Shown: positions 9,310 to 20,218, numbered from the stretch's first letter. The stretch: DNA of 24,913 nt from Cladosporium sp. IMV 00045 (GCA_001931905.2 MSJI02000017.1:1-24913), one strand, 5' to 3'. Translations and numbers: made by a program. Notes: a model not told the origin generated them from the letters alone.

Positions 9310-9378
9310 TTACGTCACATGTCATTCACATGTCTCGACATGTATACCCTTTTTGGCGCAACTTGTGCCATTCACATG
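9310..9378 (+). promoter_or_regulatory. CRE-like site and spaced CATG/E-box cluster before BTB gene 2
   Basis: TTACGTCA (9310-9317, a bZIP/CRE-type octamer) overlaps the first of three CACATG boxes (9316, 9327 and 9373); an ACATGT lies at 9338. The first three CATG cores start at 9318, 9329 and 9339, about one helical turn apart. The cluster lies 160-230 bp before the second BTB start, a sensible promoter position. Function is inferred. Confidence 0.4.
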
Positions 9379-9538
9379 GTTACTTTCCTAATCCGTAAGG
9401 CATTCAGCTTAGCAGCTTCGAGCCAAAACTTCCATCCTCGCCCTCACCTTCCTACTCTTATTCCTCTTCATTACACCTCCAACTTCATCTTCAACTTCAT
9501 CCTCGACAACGACAAACTCGGTCAAACAACTACCAACC

Positions 9539-10202
9539 ATGGGTGTTGAAGGTCTCTACAACCAGGAGAGCTTCTCCGACCTCACCCTCAAGCTCGGCAA
9601 CGGTGCGACCATCAAAGTTCACAAGACTGTCATTTGCTGCCAAAACGAGTACTTCAACAAGCTCTGCGGCCCTGAGAGTCGTTTTGCAGTACGTACTACC
9701 AAACAGCGTGTTCTGCCCGAAACATCACTAACAGTGATTCTCCTAACAGGAGCGCGACCAAGATATCATCGAGCTCAAAGGGGATGACCCAGAGGCCGTT
9801 ACGGCTCTGATCCGTCATCTCTACGGTCTCCCAGCAACACAAGATCTACCGTGGCGCTTCTGGCTCTCTGCAATTACCGTTGCCGACAAATACCTCGCCA
9901 AGTCGTTCAGCGAACTAGCGTGGGATGAGTTGTATCAATCTGCCGTTCAGGGGTCGGAGGTGAGCGAAGTGGCTATGATCATCAAGACTGTCAATACCGA
10001 GCTCAACATGGGCGCTCAGTCTGCAGAGATGTTTTACGATGTGGCGACTGCAAGGCTCAACGAACTTCTCAAAATCGGGTGGTTTTGCGAGTGGCTGGAA
10101 GGCGAGAACAAGCTCATGATGAGGCTGCTCAAAAGCCAAACTGCACGAGTCGCAGAGAGCCGTGTAGCTTCGCCAGCAAATGATGTGTGGTACAATGGCT
10201 GA
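9539..10202 (+). CDS. BTB/POZ domain protein, paralogue of the upstream gene
   Basis: Two exons, 9539-9688 and 9750-10202 (61-nt intron, gtacgt...ctaacag, phase 0), give 200 residues. The BTB core SFSDLTLKLGNGATIKVHKT (12-31) closely matches the neighbouring gene. The intron falls at the same place, after the Phe-Ala pair ending the first BTB block. The second exon repeats the LPWRFWLSAITVADKYL helix. The protein is therefore a tandem paralogue without the Cys4 tail; it ends in a plain helical segment. The partner and pathway are unknown; BTB-only fungal proteins are typically adaptors or dimerising scaffolds. The leader upstream of the ATG is C/T-rich and free of ATGs from about 9380. A small hairpin follows the stop. 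Confidence 0.85.
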
Positions 10203-10218
10203 TGACACTTTTGTGTCA
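10203..10218 (+). other. Small hairpin immediately after the BTB gene 2 stop codon
   Basis: TGACAC and GTGTCA form a perfect 6-bp stem around a TTTT loop, starting at the base after the TGA stop. In a eukaryotic transcript it would be a 3' UTR hairpin. It may be fortuitous. Confidence 0.4.
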
Positions 10219-12875
10219 ACGGTCAGGAGGGCTCTGTCGTTCTCAGGGTGGACAAATTGAAGCGTAGCGGCTACGCGAAGGCATGGCCACGACACTTACT
10301 TGAAGCGAGACCTATTTGCTGAGAGCTCGATGTTCACGGTATGCCTACGAACATTCGATGTACTCTGGTACCGAAGGGCGGCGACATCAGAATCTGCCAT
10401 TCACTCCGAAAGTATTGAGCAGTTACGACAGTCAGGGATTCGATATTAAACCTAGGAAGACAGATTGTGAAGCGAATTCTTGCTCGATTGTGCGGCGTCC
10501 TCTATTGTGAAGTCGTCAATACTTTTGAGTTCAAGGTGTTTTTGCCACAAAAATGAAGAATTCTTTGCCAAAACTGTCACACCAAAACATACCAGAAGTA
10601 TGAAACAACACAATGACCGAGCAGCAGAACTCTTTCTTGATGAATGTGTGACGAGAAGCGATTTCCTTGACGAATGTTGTCCACGGTAGTAGACACAATT
10701 TCGGGCACTTGTCGTGCTCGTGTGGCTGTTCTCTTTTCCACGCCTATCGAGATCGTTACAGCTGCAAAGAACATAACGAGCGTAACTCCCAAGCAACAGA
10801 AACAACAGGCAACTTTTTGAATTTTAATGAAAGCATTATGGTATCCATCAAGCGCACGTGGTATGGCGAAGAAGTGGCATAGAAAAAGCAAGCTCAAATT
10901 GCGCGCTAAGACAGCATGCAGGCAATTCCCCAAGCCAACCAAACCCCGGCAGCCAATAGAACACATGCATGCAATGCACATGCATGCGCGGTTAGATGAA
11001 GCTATTTACCGCGATAAGAATAAGAATGCCGTACAAGCACAGTTGTCCGCGCGGACTTGCTTGATGCACGTCGAGTCAAGCCACCACGGACATGACGAAT
11101 GGGAAACTAAGCTCTTCCGGCCATCAGCAAACCATACATATACACGTAGCCGAAGAAAAAGCAGGGTAGGCTTGACGTCAAGATCGCGATGATGTGCCCT
11201 TTCTGCTCTCCGCATGCACCCTTTCTTATCCACAGTATCCTGGAGCCGATGAGAAAATTGGGGGATGGGGGAGCCGTTGAATGGCGCAAGACGCCGGACG
11301 CTTGAGGGAAGCGCGCTGGCCGCCCTTCGCGTCTCCATCCAACGGTCGCCGCCCGGGAAGATGCGCAGCAAAGCAAGCAGAAAAAGCTCACGGGCTAAGC
11401 AAGCGTCCGGCCTCCCACTAACAAGAGTGGAGCTGGAGAAACCTCGACCACAGCTTGTTATCTGCACAGCGTGCTCTGGGAGGTCTTGGGTGGTCTTGGA
11501 AGAGCGGCTTGGGAGATTTATATAGATGGGCGAGACGATCTACCAAGCCATATGCGACCACACGATTACGAGCCCGGAGCGAAAGAAGCAAAGCTACTAA
11601 ACATGCGGCGGCGAGAGGCGCCCCGGTCGTGGCGCACGGGTTCCGGCGCACAGCTCTCGTCTCGCTCGTCACCCCAAAATGTCGGGGATGACGACGCGTG
11701 AGAAGGATGCCCAGGCTCGCCAGGCACACTGATGTGGGTGCAACGGTTCCTGGGAGGAGGATCAAGCTTACTTAGCTGGCGGAGCGGGTGCAGCGACGAG
11801 ATTTGCTTTGCAGGCTTGTCAAATACGACTGCGTTCGCTCGACGTTGGCGGTATGGTTCGAACTTGAGGATCTCTCAGCGACATTTTCACAGGCACGTGC
11901 ATGTGATAACTTCCAGTGAGAGAGCTGATGACATTAATGCTCGCCGGATGCCGCTCATGGCTGTGCCTCTGCATATGCGGGCGGTAGCCAGGCACACCCC
12001 TGGTCGGGAAAGACTCAATATTCCCAGTATCTTTCTTAGCGAGATGCGTCCGTTCCTTTTGGTGGAAATGAGGAGAGCAATAGCAATAGCAAATGCTTTG
12101 CTTACGGACCAGATCACATATCGTCCAAGCCTCGAGACGGGATAACCAGGGTAAGGTAGAATGGGGGCACACATAATCGTGTGGTACTGTAGGTTGTCGA
12201 TGTTCGGCGATGCTACCATCTGTGTGTGGCTGGGCCAATACGGGATGATCTTCAACAGAGGTTCGTCTTGAACAAAAGCAGCTAGCCAACCCCAACCTAC
12301 GCCCACGATTTGCCTTTTGCTTTGCCAACGGTGGCGACCGTTCTGCATCTTGGACCGGTTCTCTCCCTGTCGCTTCAAATCGCCACTCGTTGTTCTCTTT
12401 CTTGCTCTTGTGCTTCGTCACTTCACTCTACACCTACGCCTTCCTGCATTGTCCCTCCATCTGGCGCTGCTTCCACTCTCGTTTGCGATTCCCGGTCCGA
12501 TCGACATCAGTGCGCAATATTCATGACCCATCACTCTACTACGAAACGCCAGTGCAAGAATAGACTTTAGCACTCCCGGATAGCCTCGAGCTTCTCCAAC
12601 AACCCACCCTTCAAGTCTTCCGTTTCTCCACTCACCCCGACGTAGAGTGGATTTATTCCTCCGCAGTACGATCAACGGCCGTGGCCGAGTCGACACTTCC
12701 ACTTTACATCCAGCATATCGTCAACCCTGCACGTAAACTCTGACATCCTCGTTGCTTCCCTTCATAGACCGGTGCCACGCGACATACCTTCGCTTCGTCG
12801 CATTCTCAGTACCACAGTACTTCTACCGCTGGCTCATGGGTCTTGCTCACACGACCATCTAGTCCGGCCATCATA
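10219..12875. other. 2.7-kb gene-poor region, probable upstream region of KRE6/SKN1
   Basis: I find no coding frame with recognisable family character; several frames of 110-200 codons on both strands overlap each other and look random. Visible small features are an E-box CACGTG (10855-10860), a CCAAT (10953-10957), and an 11-bp direct repeat CACATGCATGC (10962-10972 and 10977-10987). From about 12310 to 12870 the plus strand becomes pyrimidine-rich, as in promoters and 5' leaders of strongly expressed fungal genes. A non-coding RNA or an orphan gene with introns cannot be excluded. Confidence 0.45.
12836..12862 (+). promoter_or_regulatory. Short upstream ORF before the KRE6/SKN1 start
   Basis: An ATG at 12836 opens an eight-codon frame (MGLAHTTI) closed by TAG at 12860-12862, thirteen bases before the main ATG at 12876. 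Because it lies so close to the coding start it is almost surely inside the mRNA, so it is a credible upstream ORF that could dampen translation. Confidence 0.55.
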
Positions 12876-15451
12876 ATGGCTCCGTCGCGACCAGAAGCCT
12901 CGCGTGTCTCTTCTCACAGCTCCTATGTCGACACCAACGATGGGAGACACGCCGAGCAAGCAGGTCGTTCCACCTCCAACCTCAATGCTGCCGCCTCTGC
13001 ACAATCGTTGCGCCAACAGTCTCGTCCGTCTTCACGAGCGCCTTCAAGATCATCCAGCCAGCCCAATCTCTTGCGAAAGAAGAATCGAACATCATCCTCA
13101 CACCTGAACGCCGAAGGCCCGGTCGTATCGCCTACACTTCCTTCGGGACAGTTTCGAGATGCCTCGCCACACATGCCTCAGCAATCCTCGCCACTAATCG
13201 CAAGGCATTCTCACAGCTCTAGTGAAGCCGGCAGTAGTAATGCCAACAGCGATGAGGGTAGAGGAGGTGCATTTGGACCCGTGCCAACCACCACATCCAA
13301 CACCTCAAGTTCAAAAGAGCAACGACCGCGTATCCTGCTCCCAGGAAATGGCTCTACAGCGAGCCTTTCAAATCCACCTCGGTCTGTACGGGATCTAGGC
13401 GCAGACTATTCGCGATACTACAATCCTTTCGCTTCGAACAACAACTCACAGCAAGACCTCTCAACGCCTATACCACGATCCAACTCATCGACTCATCTGA
13501 TGGCTGGTGCTGGTGTCTCTACAGAGGAGCTTAATAAACGGTTATCGAATCCGTTCAAAGACTCCAACCGCATGTCGAATCCGTTCGCATCGGCCACCAA
13601 CACCGCACCAGGTACACCAGTCACAAAGCAGAACAGTAGAGAGAAAGAGGCTGTTGCTGGAGCGGCAGGCGGCGCTGCTGCTGTCGGTGCCGCTGGTGCA
13701 GCTGGTACTGTTGGCGCCGCAGGTGTGGGCGGCAGTGAGATGGCAGAGAAATCGGGTACACCAGTCTTCATACGAGATGCCGATCCCGAGAAAGCAGTCT
13801 TCTTCCCATGGCTGGACGACAGGCTGGGCGCGCCAATGGATGAGTTTCCACTTTACACCGACGCCGTTGAAGACGACGACGACATGCATATGCCTCAGTG
13901 GGACGACGATGTCAAACTCAAAGCTCACTGGAAAGACCATTTTACAAAAGACAACATCATCAGTACATTTGGCATGATATTCATGATACTAGGGTTACTG
14001 ACAGTCTTCATCATATTGCCGGTTGTATCCTTCACCGGCCCAGGTCTTCTGTCTTACCAGTACGAGACACCTTTGGATCAAATGCCTGGCGCTTGGAACC
14101 AGCAAGATAAGAACAGCTGGTACTACGTGAATGACAGAAAATATCCGCTCATGAAAAATATCAGAACCGGATTGATCGATCCAGACACTCCTGAGGGTGC
14201 GATGACAAGGACAGACATTAATGGTGACACTCTGAAGCTTGTATTCAGCGATGAGTTCAACGAGCAGAACCGAACCTTTTACCCGGGTGATGACGCTTTC
14301 TGGTTCGCTCCGGATATTTGGTATGGAGCCACTATGGACTTGGAGTGGTATGATCCGGATGCCGTCAACACAGGTAAGGCAACTAGTTTTACGTCTATTA
14401 ATACCAAGTCATGTAGAGCTAACATTCCCCAGGTGACGGCGTTTTATCACTCCAGCTCGATGCATTTCCAAATCATGGCCTTCAATACCGCTCAGGCATG
14501 CTGAACTCTTGGAATCAGCTCTGCTTCAAGGGTGGTGTCTTCGAGATTTCCGCCTCTCTCCCGGGTCCCGGTGGTATCCATGGTCTGTGGCCAGGTGCAT
14601 GGACGATGGGCAATCTTGGCCGTCCTGGATACCTTGCCACAACTGACGGAATGTGGCCTTATACCTACAACGACTGTGACGCAGGAATTACACCCAATCA
14701 GTCCCAGACCGATGGACTCAGTTACCTTCCAGGCCAGCGCCTCACTTCCTGCGGTTGCCAGGGTGAGGACCATCCGACTCCAGGCACAGGCCGCGGCGCT
14801 CCCGAAATCGACATCATCGAAGTTAGTGGTGACTGGGCTGGCATGGGTGTTGCCGTCGCCACCCAATCTTTCCAAGTCGCACCATTCGACGTCTGGTGGT
14901 ACCCCAACTACGATTTCATGGAAACGCCCGACTACCGCTTCAGCTTCGTCAACACTTACACCGGCGGACCCTTCCAGCAAGCCGTATCAACAACCACTAT
15001 GCTTAACAACTCATGGTACGACGGCATGGCATATCAAAAGTACGCATTCGAATACGCACCCGGCAGCGGCGAAGATGCCTACATCCAATGGTACGTTGGC
15101 GACGACGAGATGATGAAATTCGACGGGCGCGCCATCGGGCCCAACGGCAACGTCGGCCAACGCCTCATCTCCGAGGAACCCATGTCCATGGTGATCAATT
15201 TGGGAATTTCAGAGAACTGGGTCAACATCGCCTACGAATCGCTCAAGTTCCCCACCATCATGCGCATCGACTACGTCCGCCTCTACCAGAAAGAAGGCGA
15301 GGAACTAGTCACGTGCGATCCGCCCGGCTACGAGACCACGGAGTACATCAAGAACCATCCGGAAGCGTACAACAATCCCAACTACACGCACTGGAAGGAC
15401 GCAGGCTACGACTGGCCCAAGAACACGCTGATGAACGACTGCGAAGCGTAG
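12876..15451 (+). CDS. KRE6: Kre6/Skn1 beta-1,6-glucan synthesis protein (GH16-type)
   Basis: Two exons, 12876-14373 and 14433-15451 (59-nt intron, gtaagg...cccag, phase 1), give 838 residues. Kre6/Skn1 are type II membrane proteins of the secretory pathway and plasma membrane required for cell-wall beta-1,6-glucan. Seen: a long Ser-rich cytoplasmic tail (1-360) with three NPF motifs (183-185, 225-227, 235-237) and an Ala/Gly run (about 259-286). A single membrane anchor follows at about 362-384 (IISTFGMIFMILGLLTVFII), then a lumenal GH16-like domain with VFSDEFN-type start, GPGGIHGLWPGAWTMGN and the catalytic-type motif EIDIIE (E624, D626, E629). No signal peptide is present, as expected for a signal anchor. 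Kre6 versus Skn1 cannot be separated; filamentous fungi often have one gene. The ATG at 12876 is the first in frame. Confidence 0.95.
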
Positions 15452-16817
15452 TCGCCGGCCTGAACAGGCAAGAGGGGCACAGGGTGTAGGCGAATGTCGC
15501 ACGTAAACGATGAACGATCCAGACGAACTGAAGAGGCGGGCTCGAACAGGACGCGAACGCGATACGGGGGTCATTCCGATTGTTCACTCTTCCCTTTTCC
15601 TTTTCCTCCTTTATTCTTTTCACTATACAAGAAACCTCACCCCTCAGATAAGGTGACATTATCTAATTATTCTTTGTACATACCAAAAACCGGCAAACCA
15701 CCAACCACAAATTTTCCACGGCAACAAAAAGCACGTATACTCGAAAAATAACACCATACGAAAGTCTGGTGCTGGGTGGCGATACGAGCTTGATTTGTTC
15801 TCTTGCTTGGGCCGGAGAGAAAGCTGCGAGCTTTTTTTGTTGGATTACGCTTTTCCCTTTTCCTTTTTCCAAGGCGGATGGGATTTTGCAGGCAGGGAGT
15901 TCACATGTACCGTAAAAGGCGAAGGCATAGTTCTATACGCAGCATCGGCAGCTAGAATATTTCATGCACCTGTTTTTGGACGCTATCTGCGGATTTCAAG
16001 GCGTCGTTGCAGCAGCGTTTAAAAAATTCTTGATTTTCCTCCAATAGCAACACACATATTTGTGTCCCAAGCATATACAGGTGGCGACGGCGAGCGGCGA
16101 TGCGATTCCTAGTCAGGAGAGGTGATTGTGTGGCGGACGCGTCGCTTGATGACCAGAAATGGGATGAATACCGGGCCTTTGCTATAACGATGATGCTTCT
16201 ATGTAAGGAATCCCTCTTCAACGTTCCAATGCTGTTAAGCATGCTTCTCTTCGATCAGAGGCTGCTGCGAGCAAAGCAGATTGTGATCGTCGAACTCCAT
16301 GCTGTGAATGCAAACGTATATTTTGATGAATTTGTTGCTCGCGAACGACCATTGATTCTCGAGTCCCCAATTGCTTGCAGCCAGCCTGATTCCCCATGCT
16401 TCGCGGGCTCTCAGGGGGCGTTTGTAATGTAGACGCTGCTCGTCGATGTCTTCTGGGACTTCGTGAGCTTTGAATTGGCATGACCTTGTTACGAGTGTGC
16501 AGACTCGAAAGGTCTCGTTGCGACCTGGTTAATTCAATGGCATCTGTCCGAGACTCTGGCGCAAATGCTCGCGAAATTGGCGGTTGCTGATCTGGGGTCG
16601 GATCGTGTGGAAATGGCTCTTTGAGCTTCGCTGCCCAACAATGAGGGCCAGGAGTCGCCCACAGCCTGTCATGCTCTGGAAGTTGAAATGCGTCAACCAG
16701 GTTGAGCGTGAAGCTCGGCATGCGAAAGGCCGATAATCGAAATGCGACCAGCGGACCCTCGCCCTAATGAAGAGCGTGCGGCCTGTGTCCTCTGAGCACA
16801 ATTTCAGGTCTTTCATC
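15452..16817. other. 1.4-kb convergent intergenic region, no gene supported
   Basis: It lies between the 3' ends of KRE6/SKN1 and PEP7. Frames up to 167 codons exist but none resembles a known family and they overlap antiparallel. AT-rich and pyrimidine-run sequence around 15590-15860 suits 3' UTR and poly(A) sites. An inverted pair of GATA sites lies at 15646-15664. Confidence 0.5.
15646..15664. promoter_or_regulatory. Inverted pair of GATA motifs
   Basis: AGATAA, seven bases, then TTATCT form a spaced palindrome about 200 bp after the KRE6/SKN1 stop. Paired GATA sites are typical targets of fungal GATA factors. This position is 3' to two genes, so function is doubtful. Confidence 0.3.
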
Positions 16818-18995
16818 TCACTTCACAACGCCATCCGCAGCATAAGCGCTAGCAAAATCCATCTGTGACAGCTGACCCTGAATCTGATCGATTTCACGAC
16901 TCAGATCCTCAACATTGCCCGACAGAGCAGAAACCTCATCGAATTTGCGGCGCTTGTTTGCCTCTGCAATCATCTCTGAGACCATGAACTTCTGCTCTTC
17001 CAAAACGATCAGCCGTTCACGGAGTTCTTTCTCTTCTGCCTCGAGCGCCGTAACCGCTGCAGAGCTGGTGCTGCTTGCCCTGCTACTGCTCGGTCGGGAG
17101 CCGCCGTTTGACGCCTCATTGTATTTGATCGCTGCCAGTGCGCCTTGTGGCTTGCCATTCGCAGTGCGTGGAAGCGGTTTGCCGTTCGGTGTTGCATGCT
17201 TCATTATCTTTGGTATGCTCTTCAAAGGAAGCATGTGCACGTGGAGGAAGCTTGTTGCTTGCTGGTGTACTGCTTTCTGTAGTCGTGTCTGGGTCGGGCT
17301 TGTGGTTGGTAGGTCTCGGATCCTACGAGACGCAGTGTCATATTGAGTGAAGGCATCTGTGAGCCTCTTGCGGACTTTGGATGCCTCGGCCAGTTGAGCT
17401 GGAGAGGGTGGATTTTCTGGATCCTGGAGGGTGAGCAGCAGGCGCTGGAACCTTGGCAGCAGAAGGCGAATGCCCTGCTCGAATTGCACGAGGTTTGAGA
17501 ATGCTCGTTGATCAGGAGGCGATGTTAACAAGGCTCTGGAAAAGTCCGCCTTGCTGAAAATGGTCCTTTGGCAGTCTTTGCACATGCGAACATCGATCGC
17601 TACCTTCGATCCAGATTTTTCTGACGTGGTGTCAGCCGCTATCCCCAATTAGCTCCACCAAGAAGGTTCATGTAAAAGGTAAACTTACCTGTAGCGACGT
17701 CAAGGCCGATTTCGTTCGAACAGCTCGTTGCTGGATCTCCGCAAACGACACGTCCGCACACTCGACAGTGATGGCGTCGAAAGGTGTACTGTGTGAATGA
17801 CTGTTGACAGAAGGGACACTCTGAGACAGAGGTATCTTCTTCCCAGGATACGATTGATTGCTCGAGAGATCGCAGTTGAGGCTTATTACCAGAAATCGAA
17901 GACCATAAGTAGTTACCAGCGCTCTGCGCAGGTTCAGGTGGCGGATTTGCAAGAAGTTGGGTCAATCGGGTCAATCTCGTCTCTAGCCTGCTGACTTCCA
18001 GGTTCTGCTTATCGACGGTCTTTTTTCTCGTGGCATTGAAAAAATTGAAATGATTTCTCGAAGGTCCAGTATGGTCGTTGTAACCATCCCGACTCTTGTA
18101 GCAAGTTTCGCAAACACGGCACCAGAGTCCTCTGATCGGTTCGTGCACCGCGGCTCTTGACAGCTTCATTTGATACATCGTATGCTCCTCGCAGAACAAC
18201 TTGCCACAGCTCCTGCAATTCACTTGTCCTGTTGATCCTCCCAGCCTCTTTCCACACAAGGGGTCTGAGCATGCATCAAATCCTGTACTTCTTTGCCAGT
18301 GCGTCTGTGTAACCACCTCGTCCGGATCGGCGGTAACTTCTGACGCTTGTGATACGACTGTAGTCGTTGGAGCAGTCACAGCACTGGTTTGTCGTGAATG
18401 CGACGCGGCCATCGTTGGTGTAGGACGATCATCGTTGGCTTCGAATACCTCAAGACCTCGTAGCTTCTGATTCAGTACAGCGAGCGGCTGGAACTTCTTT
18501 GCTCTTGTCATCTGTTGTTTGAACCAAGTCTTGACTTCATCTTGTTCCACCTCTTCTAAATTTGCATGATTGTCGTCGATATGTCTAAGGGTCGGTCAGG
18601 CTTCGATCGAGAGGAGCTGATGAGATCTTTCTGGGCGCGTACCTACCTATTAAGTTGTAAGAGAGTCACCTTAGACCGTCAGCTAATTGTCAAGTTTTGA
18701 AAAGGCTCTCAAGTCTACACACCATTTCATCGCCGCATATGGGACAGACCATCCTCGAGCTAGCCGCCGCTGCCGCCTGTGCAGTTGCATGCTCGTCAAG
18801 AGCAACCCGTGATGTGATGTCCTCATTCTCGGTCGATATAGGCGTACTCGAAGTCTGTGAGCTGAGTGAAATCGAGCTTTCCGAGGGCGACAGACCGCCC
18901 GATGCCCGTAATCGTGGTTTGTTGGGCACTGGAGGCGCGAGGTTCTTGCCGCTGCCCAGAACCCTGCCACCTCCTAAGCTTCGTCTTGCGGCCAT
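16818..18995 (-). CDS. PEP7: Pep7/Vac1 FYVE-domain endosomal tethering protein
   Basis: Four exons on the minus strand: 18995-18723, 18669-18647 (23-nt microexon), 18584-17689 and 17638-16818. Introns are 53, 62 and 50 nt; total 670 residues. Pep7/Vac1 binds PI3P, Rab5-type GTPases and the Sec1-family protein Vps45 to drive Golgi-to-endosome vesicle fusion. Domains: a C2H2 finger C84-x2-C87-x12-H100-x4-H105 assembled across three exons; HANLEEVEQDEVKTWFKQQ; a first cysteine-rich FYVE-like ring (about 204-260); a second FYVE domain with the RRHHCR PI3P signature (368-373), continuing across the third intron to a final CKDC; and a C-terminal coiled coil (AEEKELRERLIVLEEQKFM). The order C2H2-FYVE-like-FYVE-coil is diagnostic. 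The start is the first ATG in the frame. MET8 lies head-to-head 325 bp away. Confidence 0.93.
18647..18669 (-). other. PEP7: 23-nt microexon of PEP7
   Basis: The bases encode VTLLQLN plus two bases of the following Arg codon, the linker between the Cys pair and the His pair of the zinc finger. It is bounded by an acceptor ctaag, preceded by a gctgac branch-like site, and a donor gtaggt. Without it the finger lacks its spacing and the reading frame shifts, which supports it strongly. Confidence 0.85.
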
Positions 18996-19320
18996 GATTC
19001 TCACTCCGCCCGAATCCGGAACATCCTGCGAAACACGCCGGTAGTATGAGAGGACAGAACGCGCAACGCCTTATCGGAGGGCGGCCGTCTGTTTGAATGA
19101 GACAAATGGATGGTCGATCGAGATGTAGGTTGTAGAGTACGCGGGGTGGCTCAGGCAGCTGGCTAAGGTTAAGCTTCCAAGCGGCCCGCAACGTGCTATG
19201 ACGGCACCTTCACATGCGCCGGGGTTCATGCTGCCTTTCTCCGGTGATCGGGCTGATAAGCAGTAATACTAAAAGTCCAGGAAATATCCTCCTGTGTCCG
19301 TCACCATCACACACAACATT
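18996..19320. promoter_or_regulatory. Shared bidirectional promoter of PEP7 and MET8
   Basis: The two divergent genes are separated by 325 bp, so both promoters must lie here unless they overlap coding sequence. No TATA box is evident. An ATG at 19198 opens a 22-codon frame ending at 19266, a possible upstream ORF for MET8 if the mRNA starts early enough. Confidence 0.55.
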
Positions 19321-20218
19321 ATGGCTCACAAATACCCTGAGGTAGAGGGCGGAGGCTCCCTTATTCTTGCTTGGCAGGTTAGGAATAAGAAAGTATTGGT
19401 CATCGGTGGTGGCGAGGTACGTCTTACAATCAGCAGCGCAACACTTCTTGCAGTAGTCGTATAGGAAAGAGTTGACATTGACCGCAAAGGCGCTCAGGTA
19501 GCAGCAGGTCGCATTCTCAACCTCCTCAACGCCGATGCGAAAGTTACCCTGATCAGCCCTCGCGATGGGTTGAACGATGAAGTGGCCTACCGGATCGAGC
19601 AAAAGCAAGTGGAATATTTGGATAAGAAATTCGAGCCTACGGACTTGGACGACCCCGCCATCACGATGGTGTTAACCGCTATCGACGATCCCGACGCATC
19701 GACAGTCATTTGGAAGCTTTGCAAAGAGAGGCGCATCGCAGCGAACATTGCCGATGTGCCTCCAGAGTGTGACTTCTACTTTGGTAGCGTTCACAGAGAT
19801 GGGCCGTTGCAGATCATGGTCAGCACGAACGGCAATGGTCCGAAGATGGCAAACTTGGTTCGACGAAGGATAGAAAGCAGTTTGCCGCCCAATATGGGCG
19901 ATGCGATTGCGAAGGTCGGAGCGCTTAGGAAGAAGCTGCGACAAATTGCGCCGGGCAACGAAGAAGGACCGAAGAGGATGAAGTGGTATGTATATTGCCG
20001 AGACTTGGATAAGGGCAACACTGACAGAGATCAGGATGTCGAACGTCTGCGTGAAATGGAGCTTGGAAGATCTCTGCCAAATGGAGCCTGAAGACATGGA
20101 CGTGCTGCTGGAGTCTTACGAACCGAACTATGTTCCTACTTTCACGAAAGTCAGGACAGGGAAAGAGGAAGGCGAATGGGAGTTTGATGGGTCATTTGGA
20201 TGGGCTTGCGTCGTTTGA
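19321..20218 (+). CDS. MET8: Met8-type siroheme synthase (precorrin-2 dehydrogenase/ferrochelatase)
   Basis: Three exons, 19321-19416, 19498-19985 and 20035-20218, give 255 residues; introns are 81 nt (gtacgt...ctcag) and 49 nt (gtatgt...atcag). Met8 oxidises precorrin-2 with NAD and inserts iron to make siroheme, the cofactor of sulfite and nitrite reductases. Seen: GGSLILAWQVRNKKVLVIGGGE then VAAGR, a Rossmann GGGxxAxGR nucleotide motif split by the first intron exactly between E32 and V33. Also NADAKVTLISP, then IADVPPECDFYFGS (116-129), the family's active-site strand region, and NGPKMANLVRRRIE. The last exon gives a WSLEDLCQM helix and LLESYEPNYVP. The length is close to yeast Met8 (274). 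The splice joins restore RMKW-MSNVC and are phase-consistent. Confidence 0.95.

Noticed and set aside
10962..10987. CACATGCATGC pair as a repeat array or CRISPR
   Set aside because: Only two short copies, of low-complexity ATGC character, in a eukaryotic context.
11819..12421. 200-codon minus-strand frame in the long gene-free region
   Set aside because: No recognisable domain, overlaps another frame on the same strand, and runs antisense to the KRE6 upstream region.
16218..16721. 167-codon minus-strand frame between KRE6 and PEP7
   Set aside because: No family resemblance; overlapping frames on both strands and no splice or leader context.
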